Assembly: GCF_038452275.1 (NCBI RefSeq)
Contig: NZ_CP141643.1
Span: 434,001 to 498,000 of the forward strand
DNA length: 64,000 bases
Direction of reading: 5' to 3'
From: Corynebacterium sp. BD556
GTDB lineage: Bacteria > Actinomycetota > Actinomycetes > Mycobacteriales > Mycobacteriaceae
A model generated the notes under the pieces. That model had not been told where the DNA came from. It did no database searches and saw only the letters and a list, made by a program, of their open reading frames with translations. Positions within the stretch are counted from its first letter, which is position 1. Each line of letters starts with the position of its first letter. The position numbers and the translations under genes are program-made. This document shows positions 46,132 to 54,760 of this stretch, piece after piece.

Positions 46132-49100
46132 CTACTTCTTGAAGGCCTCGTCTAGCAACTGCTTTTCCTCTTGCTGGTGCACCTTCGCCACGCCGGTGGC
46201 GGTGGTGGACTGGGAGCGGCGGGAAATGCGGACCATTTCCGGCATCTCCGGGATTAGGTTGCGCAGGTGCTCATTGTAGAACGGCCATGCGCCCTGATTA
46301 GCCGGTTCGTCCTGGACCCAGCGGATCTCCGTGGCATTCGGGTAGTTAGCGAAGGCATCTCGCAGACGGTTGAAGGGGATCGGGTGGAGCATCTCCACGC
46401 GCACGATGGCGACGTCGTCGCGGTTGTCATCCTTGCGGCGCTTATCCAGCTCGTAGTAAATCTTGCCGGAGCACAGCATGATTGTTTCAACCTTGGAGTG
46501 GTCCGCACCGTCGATCTTCTCATTGCCGCGCTGGACGAAGTTCGGGTCGTCGATCACGGACTGGAAGCGGTTGACCTCGATGAAGTCGCTCGGCTGGGAC
46601 ACAGCCGCCTTGTTACGCAGCATCGACTTGGGGGTGAACACAACCAGGGGACGCTTCATCTCCCCGAGGCCTTGGCGGCGCAACAGGTGGAAGTGGTTCG
46701 CTGGGGTGGACGGCTGAGCGATCGTCATCGAACCTTCAGCGACGAGCTGCAAGAAACGTTCGATGCGGGCGGAGGAGTGGTCCGGGCCCTGGCCCTCGTA
46801 GCCGTGCGGCAGAAGGGAAATCAGGGAGGACAGCTCGCCCCACTTGGTTTCACCGGAGGAAACGTACTCGTCGATGATGGTTTGGGCGCCGTTGGCGAAG
46901 TCTCCGAACTGCGCCTCCCATGCCACGACGGCATCGCGGTTGCCCACGGTGTAGCCATACTCGAAGCCCATTCCCGCGAACTCGGTCAGTGCGGAGTTAT
47001 ACACCTCGAAGCGGCCATTGTTGCCAGCCTTGTGCGCGTTTGCGTCTAGAGGGTTGTAGGACTCGCCGTTTTCCGGGTTGTAGAGCACTGCGTGACGTTG
47101 GGTGAAGGTGCCGCGCTGTGAGTCCTCGCCGGCGAGGCGAACGTACTTGCCTTCCTCGGCGAGCGAGCCGAAGGCGAGCAGCTCACCCCAACCCCAGTCA
47201 ATGTCTCCCTCGGTAAAGGAGCTGCCGCGCTTTTTCAAAACCGCCTTCAAGCGCTTGTTCGGGGTGAACTCCTCCGGCAAGGTGGCGAAGGCCTCCGCGA
47301 GGCGATTGAACACGTCCTCGGAAATGTTGGTGTCCAGGCCCCGGGTGAGCTTTTGGGCTTCGGTGATGCCTGTCTGTTCGCTCGGCTTGCCTGCATGCGA
47401 CTTGACGTCGGAGAAAACGGAGTCGAGCTGGTCCACGAAGTCCTGTGCTGCAATCTCCGCCTCCTCCTCGGTAATGTCGCCGCGGCCGATGAGGTCATTG
47501 GTGTAGCGGGTGCGCACCGAGGGGTGGCTTTGAATCTGCTCGTACATGAGAGGCTGAGTCACGGTCGGATCATCAGCTTCGTTATGGCCGCGCAAACGGT
47601 AGCAGATCAAGTCAATGAAAACATCCTTGCCGAACTCGCGGCGGTATTCGGTGGCCAACTGCGCCACCCAAGCGGCTGCTTCCGGGTCGTCGCCGTTGAC
47701 GTGGAAGACTGGGCAGTCGAAGCCTTTGGCCAGGTCGGTGGCGTAGTAGGTGGAGCGGCCAGCGTCCGGGGTGGTGGTGAAACCGATTTGGTTGTTGACC
47801 ACGATGTGGACGGTGCCGCCGACGGTGTATCCGTTGAGGTTGGACAGGTTTAGCGTCTCTTGCACCACTCCCAGGCCAGCGAAGGAGGCGTCGCCGTGAA
47901 GCATGAGGGGAACGATTGGGTGGTCGTTGCGGCCCTCGGTGTGCTTCAGGTGGTCGTCCTTCGCACGGGCGATACCCACCAGAACCGGGTCGACGGCCTC
48001 GAGGTGGGAGGGGTTGGCGGCCAAAGACACTTTGATCTCGCCGTCGCCGAACATCTGGATGTGCTCTCCCTGAAAACCAAGGTGGTACTTCACATCGCCG
48101 GAGCCGCCCTGCTGGGCGGACTGCATATTGCCTTCAAACTCGGTGAAAATAGTGGCAACCGGCTTGCCCACAATGTTGAACAAGACGTTCAGACGGCCGC
48201 GGTGCGGCATACCAATGACAACTTCGTCTAGGCCTTGGCCGGCGGCGGTGTCGATGACGGCGTCCATCAGCGGAATGAGAGTCTCGGCGCCTTCCAGGGA
48301 GAAACGTTTCTGGCCCAGGTACTTGGTCTGCAGGAAGTTCTCAAAGGCCTCGGCGGCGTTGAGCTTTTGCAAAATGTATTTCTGTTCCGCGTTGGTCGGC
48401 TTGGGCATGCCAGCTTCCATGCGGTCGCGCAGCCATTCACGTTCGTCGCGGTCGAGGATGTGCGTGAACTCAGCGCCGACGTGGAGGGTGTAAGCGGCGC
48501 GCAGGCGGGACATGACCTCGCGTAGGGTCATGGTTTCCTTGCCGCCGAAACCACCGACGTGGAAGGTGCGGTCAAGGTCCCACAAGGTCAGTCCGTGGGT
48601 TTCCATGAGGAGGTCGCGAGCGTCCGGCTTGGGCAGGCCCGGCTGCTGCCAGCGCAGCGGGTTCGTGTCGGCAATGAGGTGGCCGCGGGAACGGTAAGCC
48701 TCGATGAGCTGCATGACCCGGGTGTCCTTGTTAATGCCGGAGTTCGGCAAATCCTGGGCCCAGCGCAGCGGAGCGTAAGGAATTTCGAGGGACTCAAAGA
48801 CTTCGTCCCAGAATGTGTCGTCGATGATGAGCTGCGAGATATCGCGCAAAAACTCACCCGATTCGGCACCCTGAATCACGCGGTGATCGTAGGTAGAGGT
48901 CAACGTGACCAATTTGCCCACGCCTAGTTCGGCGAGGCGGTCCTCGGAGGCGCCGGCGAATTCAGCCGGGTAATCCATGGCGCCGACGCCGACGATGGTG
49001 CCTTGGCCCTTCATCAAACGTGGGATGGAGTGGCGGGTACCGATGCCGCCAGGGTTGGTCAGTTGAATGGTCACACCCTGGAAGTCGTCCATGGTGAGCT

Positions 49101-49878
49101 TGCCCACGCGGGCGCGGGCCACGATGTCTTCGTAAGCGTCGACGAACTCGTTGAAGGAGAGCCGTTCGCACTCTTTGATAGCGGCGACGACGAGGGAGCG
49201 GGAGCCGTCCTTTTGGGGCAGGTCGATGGCCAGGCCCAGGTTAATGTGATCCGGCTGTACCGCGAAGGACTTGTTGCCTTCCTCGCGGTAGTTCTTGTTC
49301 ATGTCCGGGTGCAGCTTGGTGGACTGGACGATGGCGTAGCCGAGGATGTGGGTAAACGAGATCTTGCCGCCGCGCGTGCGCTTGAGGTGGTCGTTGATCA
49401 GGGCACGGTTTTCAAACATGAGCTTGACCGGCATGTCACGCACCGTGGTGGCGGTGGGCACGCTGAGGGACTCGTTCATGTTTTTCGCGATGGCCCGAAA
49501 CGCTCCCTTGAGCTGGATTTCACCCGGTTCGGTGGTGATGGAACTGAGCTTGTCCAGCGGGGAAACCTTCGGCTTCGGAAGCGTTTTGGAGGGCTTCTTC
49601 ACCGCGTTTTCGGCGGCTTGATCCACCTTCGTTTGGCGACCGTCCTGGCTCGGTGCGGCCGTGCTCTTGGCCACCTTGGGGGAGGTTTTAGCCTCAGAGA
49701 CACCCTCCGCGGACTTCGCCGGGGAGACCGACGGAGTGCCCTGAGCAGTAGCGGGGGATCCCTGTTTGTCAAACAGTTCGCGCCATTCCTGGTCGACTGA
49801 GTTGGGATCTTCCTTGTACTGCTGGAACATCTGATCTACCAGCCAGTCGTTCTGGCCGAAAGTCTTGTCGCTGCTCAC
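46132..49878 (-). CDS. odhA: 2-oxoglutarate dehydrogenase E1/E2 fusion OdhA
   Basis: A 1248-residue TCA-cycle enzyme. After an N-terminal E1 segment (FGQNDWLVDQMFQQYKED) and an Ala/Lys/Pro linker comes an E2 acyltransferase domain without lipoyl domain (DHRVIQGAES, about residues 330-339, catalytic His), then the thiamine-diphosphate E1 core: GMPHRGRLNVLFN (about 557-569) and 'HGDASFAGLGVVQE..VNNQIGF' (about 660-700). This fusion is typical of actinobacteria. GTG 49878 is preferred because VSSDKTFGQNDW matches OdhA starts; an ATG at 49941 is upstream in frame. Confidence 0.95.
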   Translation of the reverse strand: MSSDKTFGQNDWLVDQMFQQYKEDPNSVDQEWRELFDKQGSPATAQGTPSVSPAKSAEGVSEAKTSPKVAKSTAAPSQDGRQTKVDQAAENAVKKPSKTLPKPKVSPLDKLSSITTEPGEIQLKGAFRAIAKNMNESLSVPTATTVRDMPVKLMFENRALINDHLKRTRGGKISFTHILGYAIVQSTKLHPDMNKNYREEGNKSFAVQPDHINLGLAIDLPQKDGSRSLVVAAIKECERLSFNEFVDAYEDIVARARVGKLTMDDFQGVTIQLTNPGGIGTRHSIPRLMKGQGTIVGVGAMDYPAEFAGASEDRLAELGVGKLVTLTSTYDHRVIQGAESGEFLRDISQLIIDDTFWDEVFESLEIPYAPLRWAQDLPNSGINKDTRVMQLIEAYRSRGHLIADTNPLRWQQPGLPKPDARDLLMETHGLTLWDLDRTFHVGGFGGKETMTLREVMSRLRAAYTLHVGAEFTHILDRDEREWLRDRMEAGMPKPTNAEQKYILQKLNAAEAFENFLQTKYLGQKRFSLEGAETLIPLMDAVIDTAAGQGLDEVVIGMPHRGRLNVLFNIVGKPVATIFTEFEGNMQSAQQGGSGDVKYHLGFQGEHIQMFGDGEIKVSLAANPSHLEAVDPVLVGIARAKDDHLKHTEGRNDHPIVPLMLHGDASFAGLGVVQETLNLSNLNGYTVGGTVHIVVNNQIGFTTTPDAGRSTYYATDLAKGFDCPVFHVNGDDPEAAAWVAQLATEYRREFGKDVFIDLICYRLRGHNEADDPTVTQPLMYEQIQSHPSVRTRYTNDLIGRGDITEEEAEIAAQDFVDQLDSVFSDVKSHAGKPSEQTGITEAQKLTRGLDTNISEDVFNRLAEAFATLPEEFTPNKRLKAVLKKRGSSFTEGDIDWGWGELLAFGSLAEEGKYVRLAGEDSQRGTFTQRHAVLYNPENGESYNPLDANAHKAGNNGRFEVYNSALTEFAGMGFEYGYTVGNRDAVVAWEAQFGDFANGAQTIIDEYVSSGETKWGELSSLISLLPHGYEGQGPDHSSARIERFLQLVAEGSMTIAQPSTPANHFHLLRRQGLGEMKRPLVVFTPKSMLRNKAAVSQPSDFIEVNRFQSVIDDPNFVQRGNEKIDGADHSKVETIMLCSGKIYYELDKRRKDDNRDDVAIVRVEMLHPIPFNRLRDAFANYPNATEIRWVQDEPANQGAWPFYNEHLRNLIPEMPEMVRISRRSQSTTATGVAKVHQQEEKQLLDEAFKK

Positions 49879-49944
49879 GGCAGGTGTTCGCCTCTCTTCT
49901 TGGGTATATAAAGCGGTAACTTTATTGACTCTAATTGTCATCGC

Positions 49945-49967
49945 CGAGTGAGTGCTAACTCACTTGG
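49945..49967. promoter_or_regulatory. Palindromic operator candidate upstream of odhA
   Basis: AGTGAGT (49947-49953) and ACTCACT (49958-49964) form a perfect 7-bp inverted repeat around GCTA, with further CC/GG matches outside. It is 69-86 bp upstream of the odhA start on the minus strand, in the 124 bp between the ABC exporter stop and odhA. The size fits a TetR-type dimer site. Confidence 0.45.
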
Positions 49968-50002
49968 CAGTTTTTCTTCGGTATGGGGTGTGCTCACCCC
50001 CG

Positions 50003-53000
50003 TTAGCGGTTAATAGACCACATTCGCGCGTAAGCACCTCCTTGCTTAAGGAGGTCCCCGTGCGCACCGTCTTCCATGATACGTCCTTTATTGAGGACAA
50101 GTACACGGTCTGCCCGTGCCGCTGTGGCCAATCGGTGGGCGACGATTACGGAGGTGCGCCCCACGGTGGTGTGCTCGGCGGCGTCGAGGACGGCCTTTTC
50201 GGTTGCGGGGTCGAGGGTGGCTGTGGCTTCGTCGAGAAGCACAATGTTGGGATGTAGCATCTCTGCGCGCGCTAGGGCGATGATTTGGCGCTGCCCGGAG
50301 CTTAAACCTCGGCCGCGTTCTCCGACCGTGTGGTTGAACCCGCCGGGAATCGTCGCAATGACGTTGAGTGCTCCGATGGCGCGCACGGCGTTTTCGATCT
50401 CGGCCTCGGTTGCATTGTCGACGCCGTAGGCGATGTTGTCGGCCACGGTTCCGGGGAAGATGTAGGTTTCTTGCGGCACCTGGGCCACGGCGCGGCGCCA
50501 GTCGGACAGCGGGAAAGATGCGATGTCGCGGCCCGAGGCGCGTACGGTGCCCTCGATGGGGTCGTAGAAGCGCGCCAAAAGCTTGACGACGGTCGATTTA
50601 CCTGCCCCGGTGGAGCCGACAAGTGCCACGGTTTCGCCGCTGCGCAGGGTGAGGTTGAGATCTTCGATGACTGTCTCTCCCGGCTCATCTCCGTCGCGGC
50701 CCCCGTAGCTGAAGGTGACGTTTTCAAAGGTGACGTCTCCGCGTGCCTTGTCGGCGGCATCCGAATCGGTGCCATCGTCGGGCACCGTCGTGGTGGTGTT
50801 TAACAGGTCCTGGATGCGACCGAAGGAAATGGTGGCCTGCTGCCAGGAGTCGAAGATCTGGCCGAGTTCCTGGATCGGGCCGTAAAGCTGCGCCAGATAC
50901 ATAGTAAAAGCGACGAGGACGCCGACGGAGAGCTCACCCGCGGCCACGCGCTGGCCCCCGACGAGAATGATCACGGCCGTCATGATCTGGGAGATCGCCT
51001 GCATACCGGGGAAGTACGTGGCCATCAGCGTCGCCGAGCGCATGCTGTAGCGGCGGTATGTGTCGGCTTCTTTTTCGAAGTGAGCTTCGGTGGCAGCTTC
51101 CCCCAGGTGCATCTGGGTGGAGCGGATCCCACCGATCAGCTCGGCGAATTCGCCGTTGACGGCGGAGACTTGGGTCCGCATGGCGGAGTACCAACGCTTG
51201 GAGTAGATACGGAAGAAATACGTTGCCAAGGCGATGACCGGCACAGCCGCCAAGGCCACCACGGTCAGCCCAGCGTCGGTGGCAAAAAGCATAACCACCA
51301 CGCCGAGCAGTGTTCCGGAGGAAACGATCGCTTGGGCCAAACCGGTCTGCAAAAAGCTTGACAAAGCATCGATATCGGTGGTCATGCGGGTCATGATGCG
51401 GCCTGAGAGGTGGCGCTCGAAATAGGACATTCCGAGACGTTGCAGGTGGGCGTAGCTACGAATACGCAGGCCGTAAAGCAAACGCTCACCGGAGCGGGCG
51501 CTGAGCACCGTCATGAGAGTTTCGCTGGCCCACCCGATCACCACCACACCCAAGGCGAGGGAGCCGACAGTCCACAAAGCGCGAGGGTCACCGGGGGTGA
51601 TGCCGTCGTCAATGCCGGAGCGGATCAGGGTAGGGAAGGCCAACTGCGCCAAAACACCCACGATGAGGAGGGCGACAGTGGCCGCGATGAGCCAGCGCAC
51701 CGCGCCGAACAAGCTGGAGACCGCAAAGTCTTGGCCAGGCTCGCGCAGGCGGGTGGTATCAATGTTCGGCATTTCTTTGGGCGGCGGGAGGTGCGCCACC
51801 CGCTCACGCAGCTCAGGTGTAGCCACTATCGAACGGTTGTCGCGCCCGCCGCCCACCTCGGTGAGAACATGTTCTTTGTCGGCAGGGGAGATATCTGGCC
51901 ACAGCTTCGCCGGGCTTGGCTCGGCAGGCTCAGGGGTGACGGCGTCGGGGGAGGGGTCCATCAAAGCGCGGTAAATGTCGGTCGTGGTGGCGTGGTCGCG
52001 GGGGGCGTCGACAAGCACACGGCCCTGGTCGACAACCACGACGCGGTCCGAGTGATCCACGGTGGACTGGCGGTGCGCCACGGCAATGACAGCGACATCT
52101 TTGAGGTGTTCACGCAGATTCGCCAAGATGACAGCCTCATTTTCGGCGTCGATGGCACTGGTGGCGTCGTCAAGCACAAGCACAGCAGGGCGCGAAATAA
52201 GCGCGCGAGCCAAAGCGACACGCTGGCGCTGGCCGCCGGACAACGTCAAACCGCGCTCACCGACGAGCGTGTCATAGCCGTTTGGGAGGCTTTCGATGAA
52301 CTCGTCGGCGCGCGCGAGGCGCGCAGCCTCGCGCACCTCGGCGTCTGTCACCTCGCGCGGGGCACCCATGGCGATGTTGTCGCGCAGGCTGGAAGAAAAA
52401 AGGAAAGCCTCGTCGAACACGCAGGTGACCTTCTCGCGGATCTGCGCGGTCGTTAAATCGGCAAAGTTGGTTGAACCGGAATCGCTCACTAATGAGACAC
52501 TGCCCTGCTCGGGCTCGTAAAAAGCGCCGGCGAGCTGCACCGCCATGGTCTTGCCGGCGCCGGCCGGGCCGACAACGGAGACAAACTCACCAGGGCGCAC
52601 ACTCAAATCAAAACCGTCGAGTACCCTGTGTCCGCCGCTGGAAAAACGCACGTTGTCGAAGCGGATACCAACGGGGCCTGGTGGGGTGGGCGCAGGCAAA
52701 ATCGGATCCTCGCGTTGCGGGCGAAGGCTGAGCACCTCGTCAAGGCGATCGAAAGAGCTCATGCCCATCTGCAAGCGCACGTACTGGTTGGTGAGCATGC
52801 TGAGCATGCTCGTCATGGAGGTCAGGTACGCAGTAAAGGAAACAAAGCCTCCCAGCGAGATGCGTCCATCAATAGCGGCGAGGCCGCCGGCCACGATAGT
52901 GATGACGAGAGCGAGCTGGGGAAGCTGGCTCAACAGCGGCTGAAAGCGAGCCATCAGCTTCGCCGAGCGCATCTTCACCGCATACAGCGAGCGGCTCAGC

Positions 53001-53692
53001 CGGTCAAGCTCATCAATGGCGCGTTCCTCGCGACCAAAAGCCTTGACCACGCGCACACCGGAGACGGTTTGTTCCACATGCGCGGCCATGTCTGCGGTGG
53101 CCTGCTGCGCCACCCAAGTCGCCGCGTAAAGCGCCTTGCGGGAGCGATTCGCCTCCCACAAGATCGCAGGCAAAAGGCACAAAGACAACGCTGTCAGGCG
53201 CACATCCACAACGGCCATGGCCACGATGGTGAACACCAACTGCAAAAAGCGGGTGAAAAACATCGACATTGGGCCAAGCACCGTGTTCAGTTGGCTTAAG
53301 TCCGCAATGGAACGGGCGACGATCTGGCCGGTGACAATGTTGTCCTGGCCGGGCCCGTCGAGGCGTTGCAGCGCGCGCAAAAGCGCCGTGCGCACCCACA
53401 GTTGGGTTGAGGACGCCAACCGCCCCGCCGACCAGCGCCTCAACCAGGACAGCGCATAGGTCACCAGGGCGATTGCGACCATCGACCACGCCAAATAGGT
53501 CACAGAGCCCGGCACCACCCCAGTGGCTACGTCAATGGCGCGGCCGGTCAGCGCGGGCAGCGAAACCTGCGCCACGGCTGCAAGGCCCGCCGTTGCAAAA
53601 GCGAGGATTGTGGCTGGCTTGTTCGCGGCCATGGCACGCACCAGCAGATTTGGTTTACGGCCACCAAAGTGGGTCAATGTGGGGTGGGCCAA
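50003..53692 (-). CDS. Fused two-module ABC exporter (TMD-NBD-TMD-NBD)
   Basis: A 1229-residue protein made of two ABC half-exporters in one chain. Module 1: six membrane segments (residues about 20-310), Walker A GPAGAGKTM (about 372-380), signature LSGGQRQR, Walker B VLVLDDA with Asp in place of the catalytic Glu. Module 2: membrane segments about 650-960, Walker A GSTGAGKST, signature LSSGQRQI, Walker B IVLLDEA with Glu. The two ATP sites should therefore differ, as in heterodimeric exporters. TTG start at 53692 with GCGGAG upstream. Substrate unknown; drug or lipid export is the usual role. Confidence 0.9.
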   Translation of the reverse strand: MAHPTLTHFGGRKPNLLVRAMAANKPATILAFATAGLAAVAQVSLPALTGRAIDVATGVVPGSVTYLAWSMVAIALVTYALSWLRRWSAGRLASSTQLWVRTALLRALQRLDGPGQDNIVTGQIVARSIADLSQLNTVLGPMSMFFTRFLQLVFTIVAMAVVDVRLTALSLCLLPAILWEANRSRKALYAATWVAQQATADMAAHVEQTVSGVRVVKAFGREERAIDELDRLSRSLYAVKMRSAKLMARFQPLLSQLPQLALVITIVAGGLAAIDGRISLGGFVSFTAYLTSMTSMLSMLTNQYVRLQMGMSSFDRLDEVLSLRPQREDPILPAPTPPGPVGIRFDNVRFSSGGHRVLDGFDLSVRPGEFVSVVGPAGAGKTMAVQLAGAFYEPEQGSVSLVSDSGSTNFADLTTAQIREKVTCVFDEAFLFSSSLRDNIAMGAPREVTDAEVREAARLARADEFIESLPNGYDTLVGERGLTLSGGQRQRVALARALISRPAVLVLDDATSAIDAENEAVILANLREHLKDVAVIAVAHRQSTVDHSDRVVVVDQGRVLVDAPRDHATTTDIYRALMDPSPDAVTPEPAEPSPAKLWPDISPADKEHVLTEVGGGRDNRSIVATPELRERVAHLPPPKEMPNIDTTRLREPGQDFAVSSLFGAVRWLIAATVALLIVGVLAQLAFPTLIRSGIDDGITPGDPRALWTVGSLALGVVVIGWASETLMTVLSARSGERLLYGLRIRSYAHLQRLGMSYFERHLSGRIMTRMTTDIDALSSFLQTGLAQAIVSSGTLLGVVVMLFATDAGLTVVALAAVPVIALATYFFRIYSKRWYSAMRTQVSAVNGEFAELIGGIRSTQMHLGEAATEAHFEKEADTYRRYSMRSATLMATYFPGMQAISQIMTAVIILVGGQRVAAGELSVGVLVAFTMYLAQLYGPIQELGQIFDSWQQATISFGRIQDLLNTTTTVPDDGTDSDAADKARGDVTFENVTFSYGGRDGDEPGETVIEDLNLTLRSGETVALVGSTGAGKSTVVKLLARFYDPIEGTVRASGRDIASFPLSDWRRAVAQVPQETYIFPGTVADNIAYGVDNATEAEIENAVRAIGALNVIATIPGGFNHTVGERGRGLSSGQRQIIALARAEMLHPNIVLLDEATATLDPATEKAVLDAAEHTTVGRTSVIVAHRLATAARADRVLVLNKGRIMEDGAHGDLLKQGGAYARMWSINR

Positions 53693-53719
53693 GGTTGTCG
53701 CTCCGCCTCTCTCGTGGTG

Positions 53720-54607
53720 TTAGTTGGTGGCGTTGTTGCGGTCCTTGCCTGTATCCCTATCTCGGGAAAATGCCCGGGTAACAAACTCCATCAAGCCCTT
53801 CTTTTCATCGGTGGGGGTTTGATCGGGGGAAGGATCGGCTGGCGGCTCAGCTGGGAAGCGGGCCGGGATCGGGCCGAGGCCGGGTGCCACGTTGGAAATG
53901 ACGGCGGCCGCCAGTTTACGGTTCGCGCCTGCACCGGCGACGGCTCCTAGTCCAAGTGGGAGCAGTTTGCCGATCCACGCGCGGCGCATGCGGCGCGTGA
54001 TCTGCTTCATCGCGGCGCGGGTGAGAATGTTGTTTGCCTCGGCCAGCTTCGGGCCGGAAAACCGCGCCAGGGTCGCGGCGGTAGGGATCTTTTTCGCCTC
54101 CGGGCCGAGCAGCGCATCCACCACGGCCAACCCCTTCGCGCCCGTGAGTACGACCAAGACGATGGAGCGGCGGTGCTCCGAGTCCGTGATGTCCACGCCG
54201 CGCAGGTAGGCGCTGGCCATGGTGTAAAAGGCGGCCAGATCGAGGAAGACGACGGACTCGCCTGCAATTGCGGCGGAACCGGTGACCAAGCCCACCCCTG
54301 GAACTGCCGCTGCGACGCCAACGCCTACCCCGGTGCCAGTGACAGTGTTGCGAAAGTGCTTGTCCATCAGCCCCTGGATCTCTGCCGGGGACATCTTAGG
54401 GTTCTGGCGGCGCAACCAGTTGACGTAGCCGTGAATGGAGCTCGCCTGCAGGTGCACAGCCTTGTCTACGGTGCTGATAAACGCGCGGCCGATCGGGCCG
54501 GCCTCTTTTTCCAGGGTGGCTAGATCGGAGTTCATCGCATCGGTGATGATGTGTTGAACTGCAGGATCCTGTGTTGTAGTCCCTGAGAATTTCCTTCGAG
54601 TGAACAT
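53720..54607 (-). CDS. Membrane-associated protein of unknown function
   Basis: A 295-residue protein. After a polar region comes a Gly/Val/Ala-rich hydrophobic hairpin (TVTGTGVGVGVAAAVPGVG and following, about residues 88-125), a soluble region, and a second hydrophobic stretch (LLPLGLGAVAGAGANRKL, about 215-232) followed by a Pro/Asp-rich tail. The second stretch recalls the EcsC family's glycine-rich end, but I cannot claim that family. It lies 27 bp before the exporter gene on the same strand, so it is probably in one operon. Confidence 0.7.
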   Translation of the reverse strand: MFTRRKFSGTTTQDPAVQHIITDAMNSDLATLEKEAGPIGRAFISTVDKAVHLQASSIHGYVNWLRRQNPKMSPAEIQGLMDKHFRNTVTGTGVGVGVAAAVPGVGLVTGSAAIAGESVVFLDLAAFYTMASAYLRGVDITDSEHRRSIVLVVLTGAKGLAVVDALLGPEAKKIPTAATLARFSGPKLAEANNILTRAAMKQITRRMRRAWIGKLLPLGLGAVAGAGANRKLAAAVISNVAPGLGPIPARFPAEPPADPSPDQTPTDEKKGLMEFVTRAFSRDRDTGKDRNNATN

Positions 54608-54747
54608 GAATCGAGTCCTTGTAAAATTTGGTGTGCGCCTGTTGCTATCGCTTCCTTAGTTAACACCTCGGCCGCAAAGACCATTCCCCGCGTAAGGGCG
54701 GTGGCCGCTGGCAGTTTTTGTGCAGAGAACAAATTCTACTGGCCCGC

Positions 54748-54753
54748 TATGCT
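54748..54753 (+). promoter_or_regulatory. -10 box of the carboxylesterase gene, leaderless
   Basis: TATGCT ends 7 nt before ATG 54761 and no ribosome binding site is visible, the same arrangement as at dapE and glgC. An ATG at 54749 overlaps the box and is less likely to be the start. Confidence 0.45.
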
Positions 54754-54760
54754 GGGGTGC

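Noticed and set aside
49003-49800. Plus-strand open frame within odhA
   Set aside because: Antisense to the conserved E2 domain of OdhA, no start signal or family.
49947-49964. CIRCE (HrcA) element upstream of odhA
   Set aside because: GAGTGCTAA is present but the partner TTAGCACTC nine bases away is missing; the real symmetry is AGTGAGT/ACTCACT.
51410-52456. Plus-strand open frame of 348 codons within the ABC exporter gene
   Set aside because: Antisense to the first ATPase domain; composition and lack of motifs point to a shadow.
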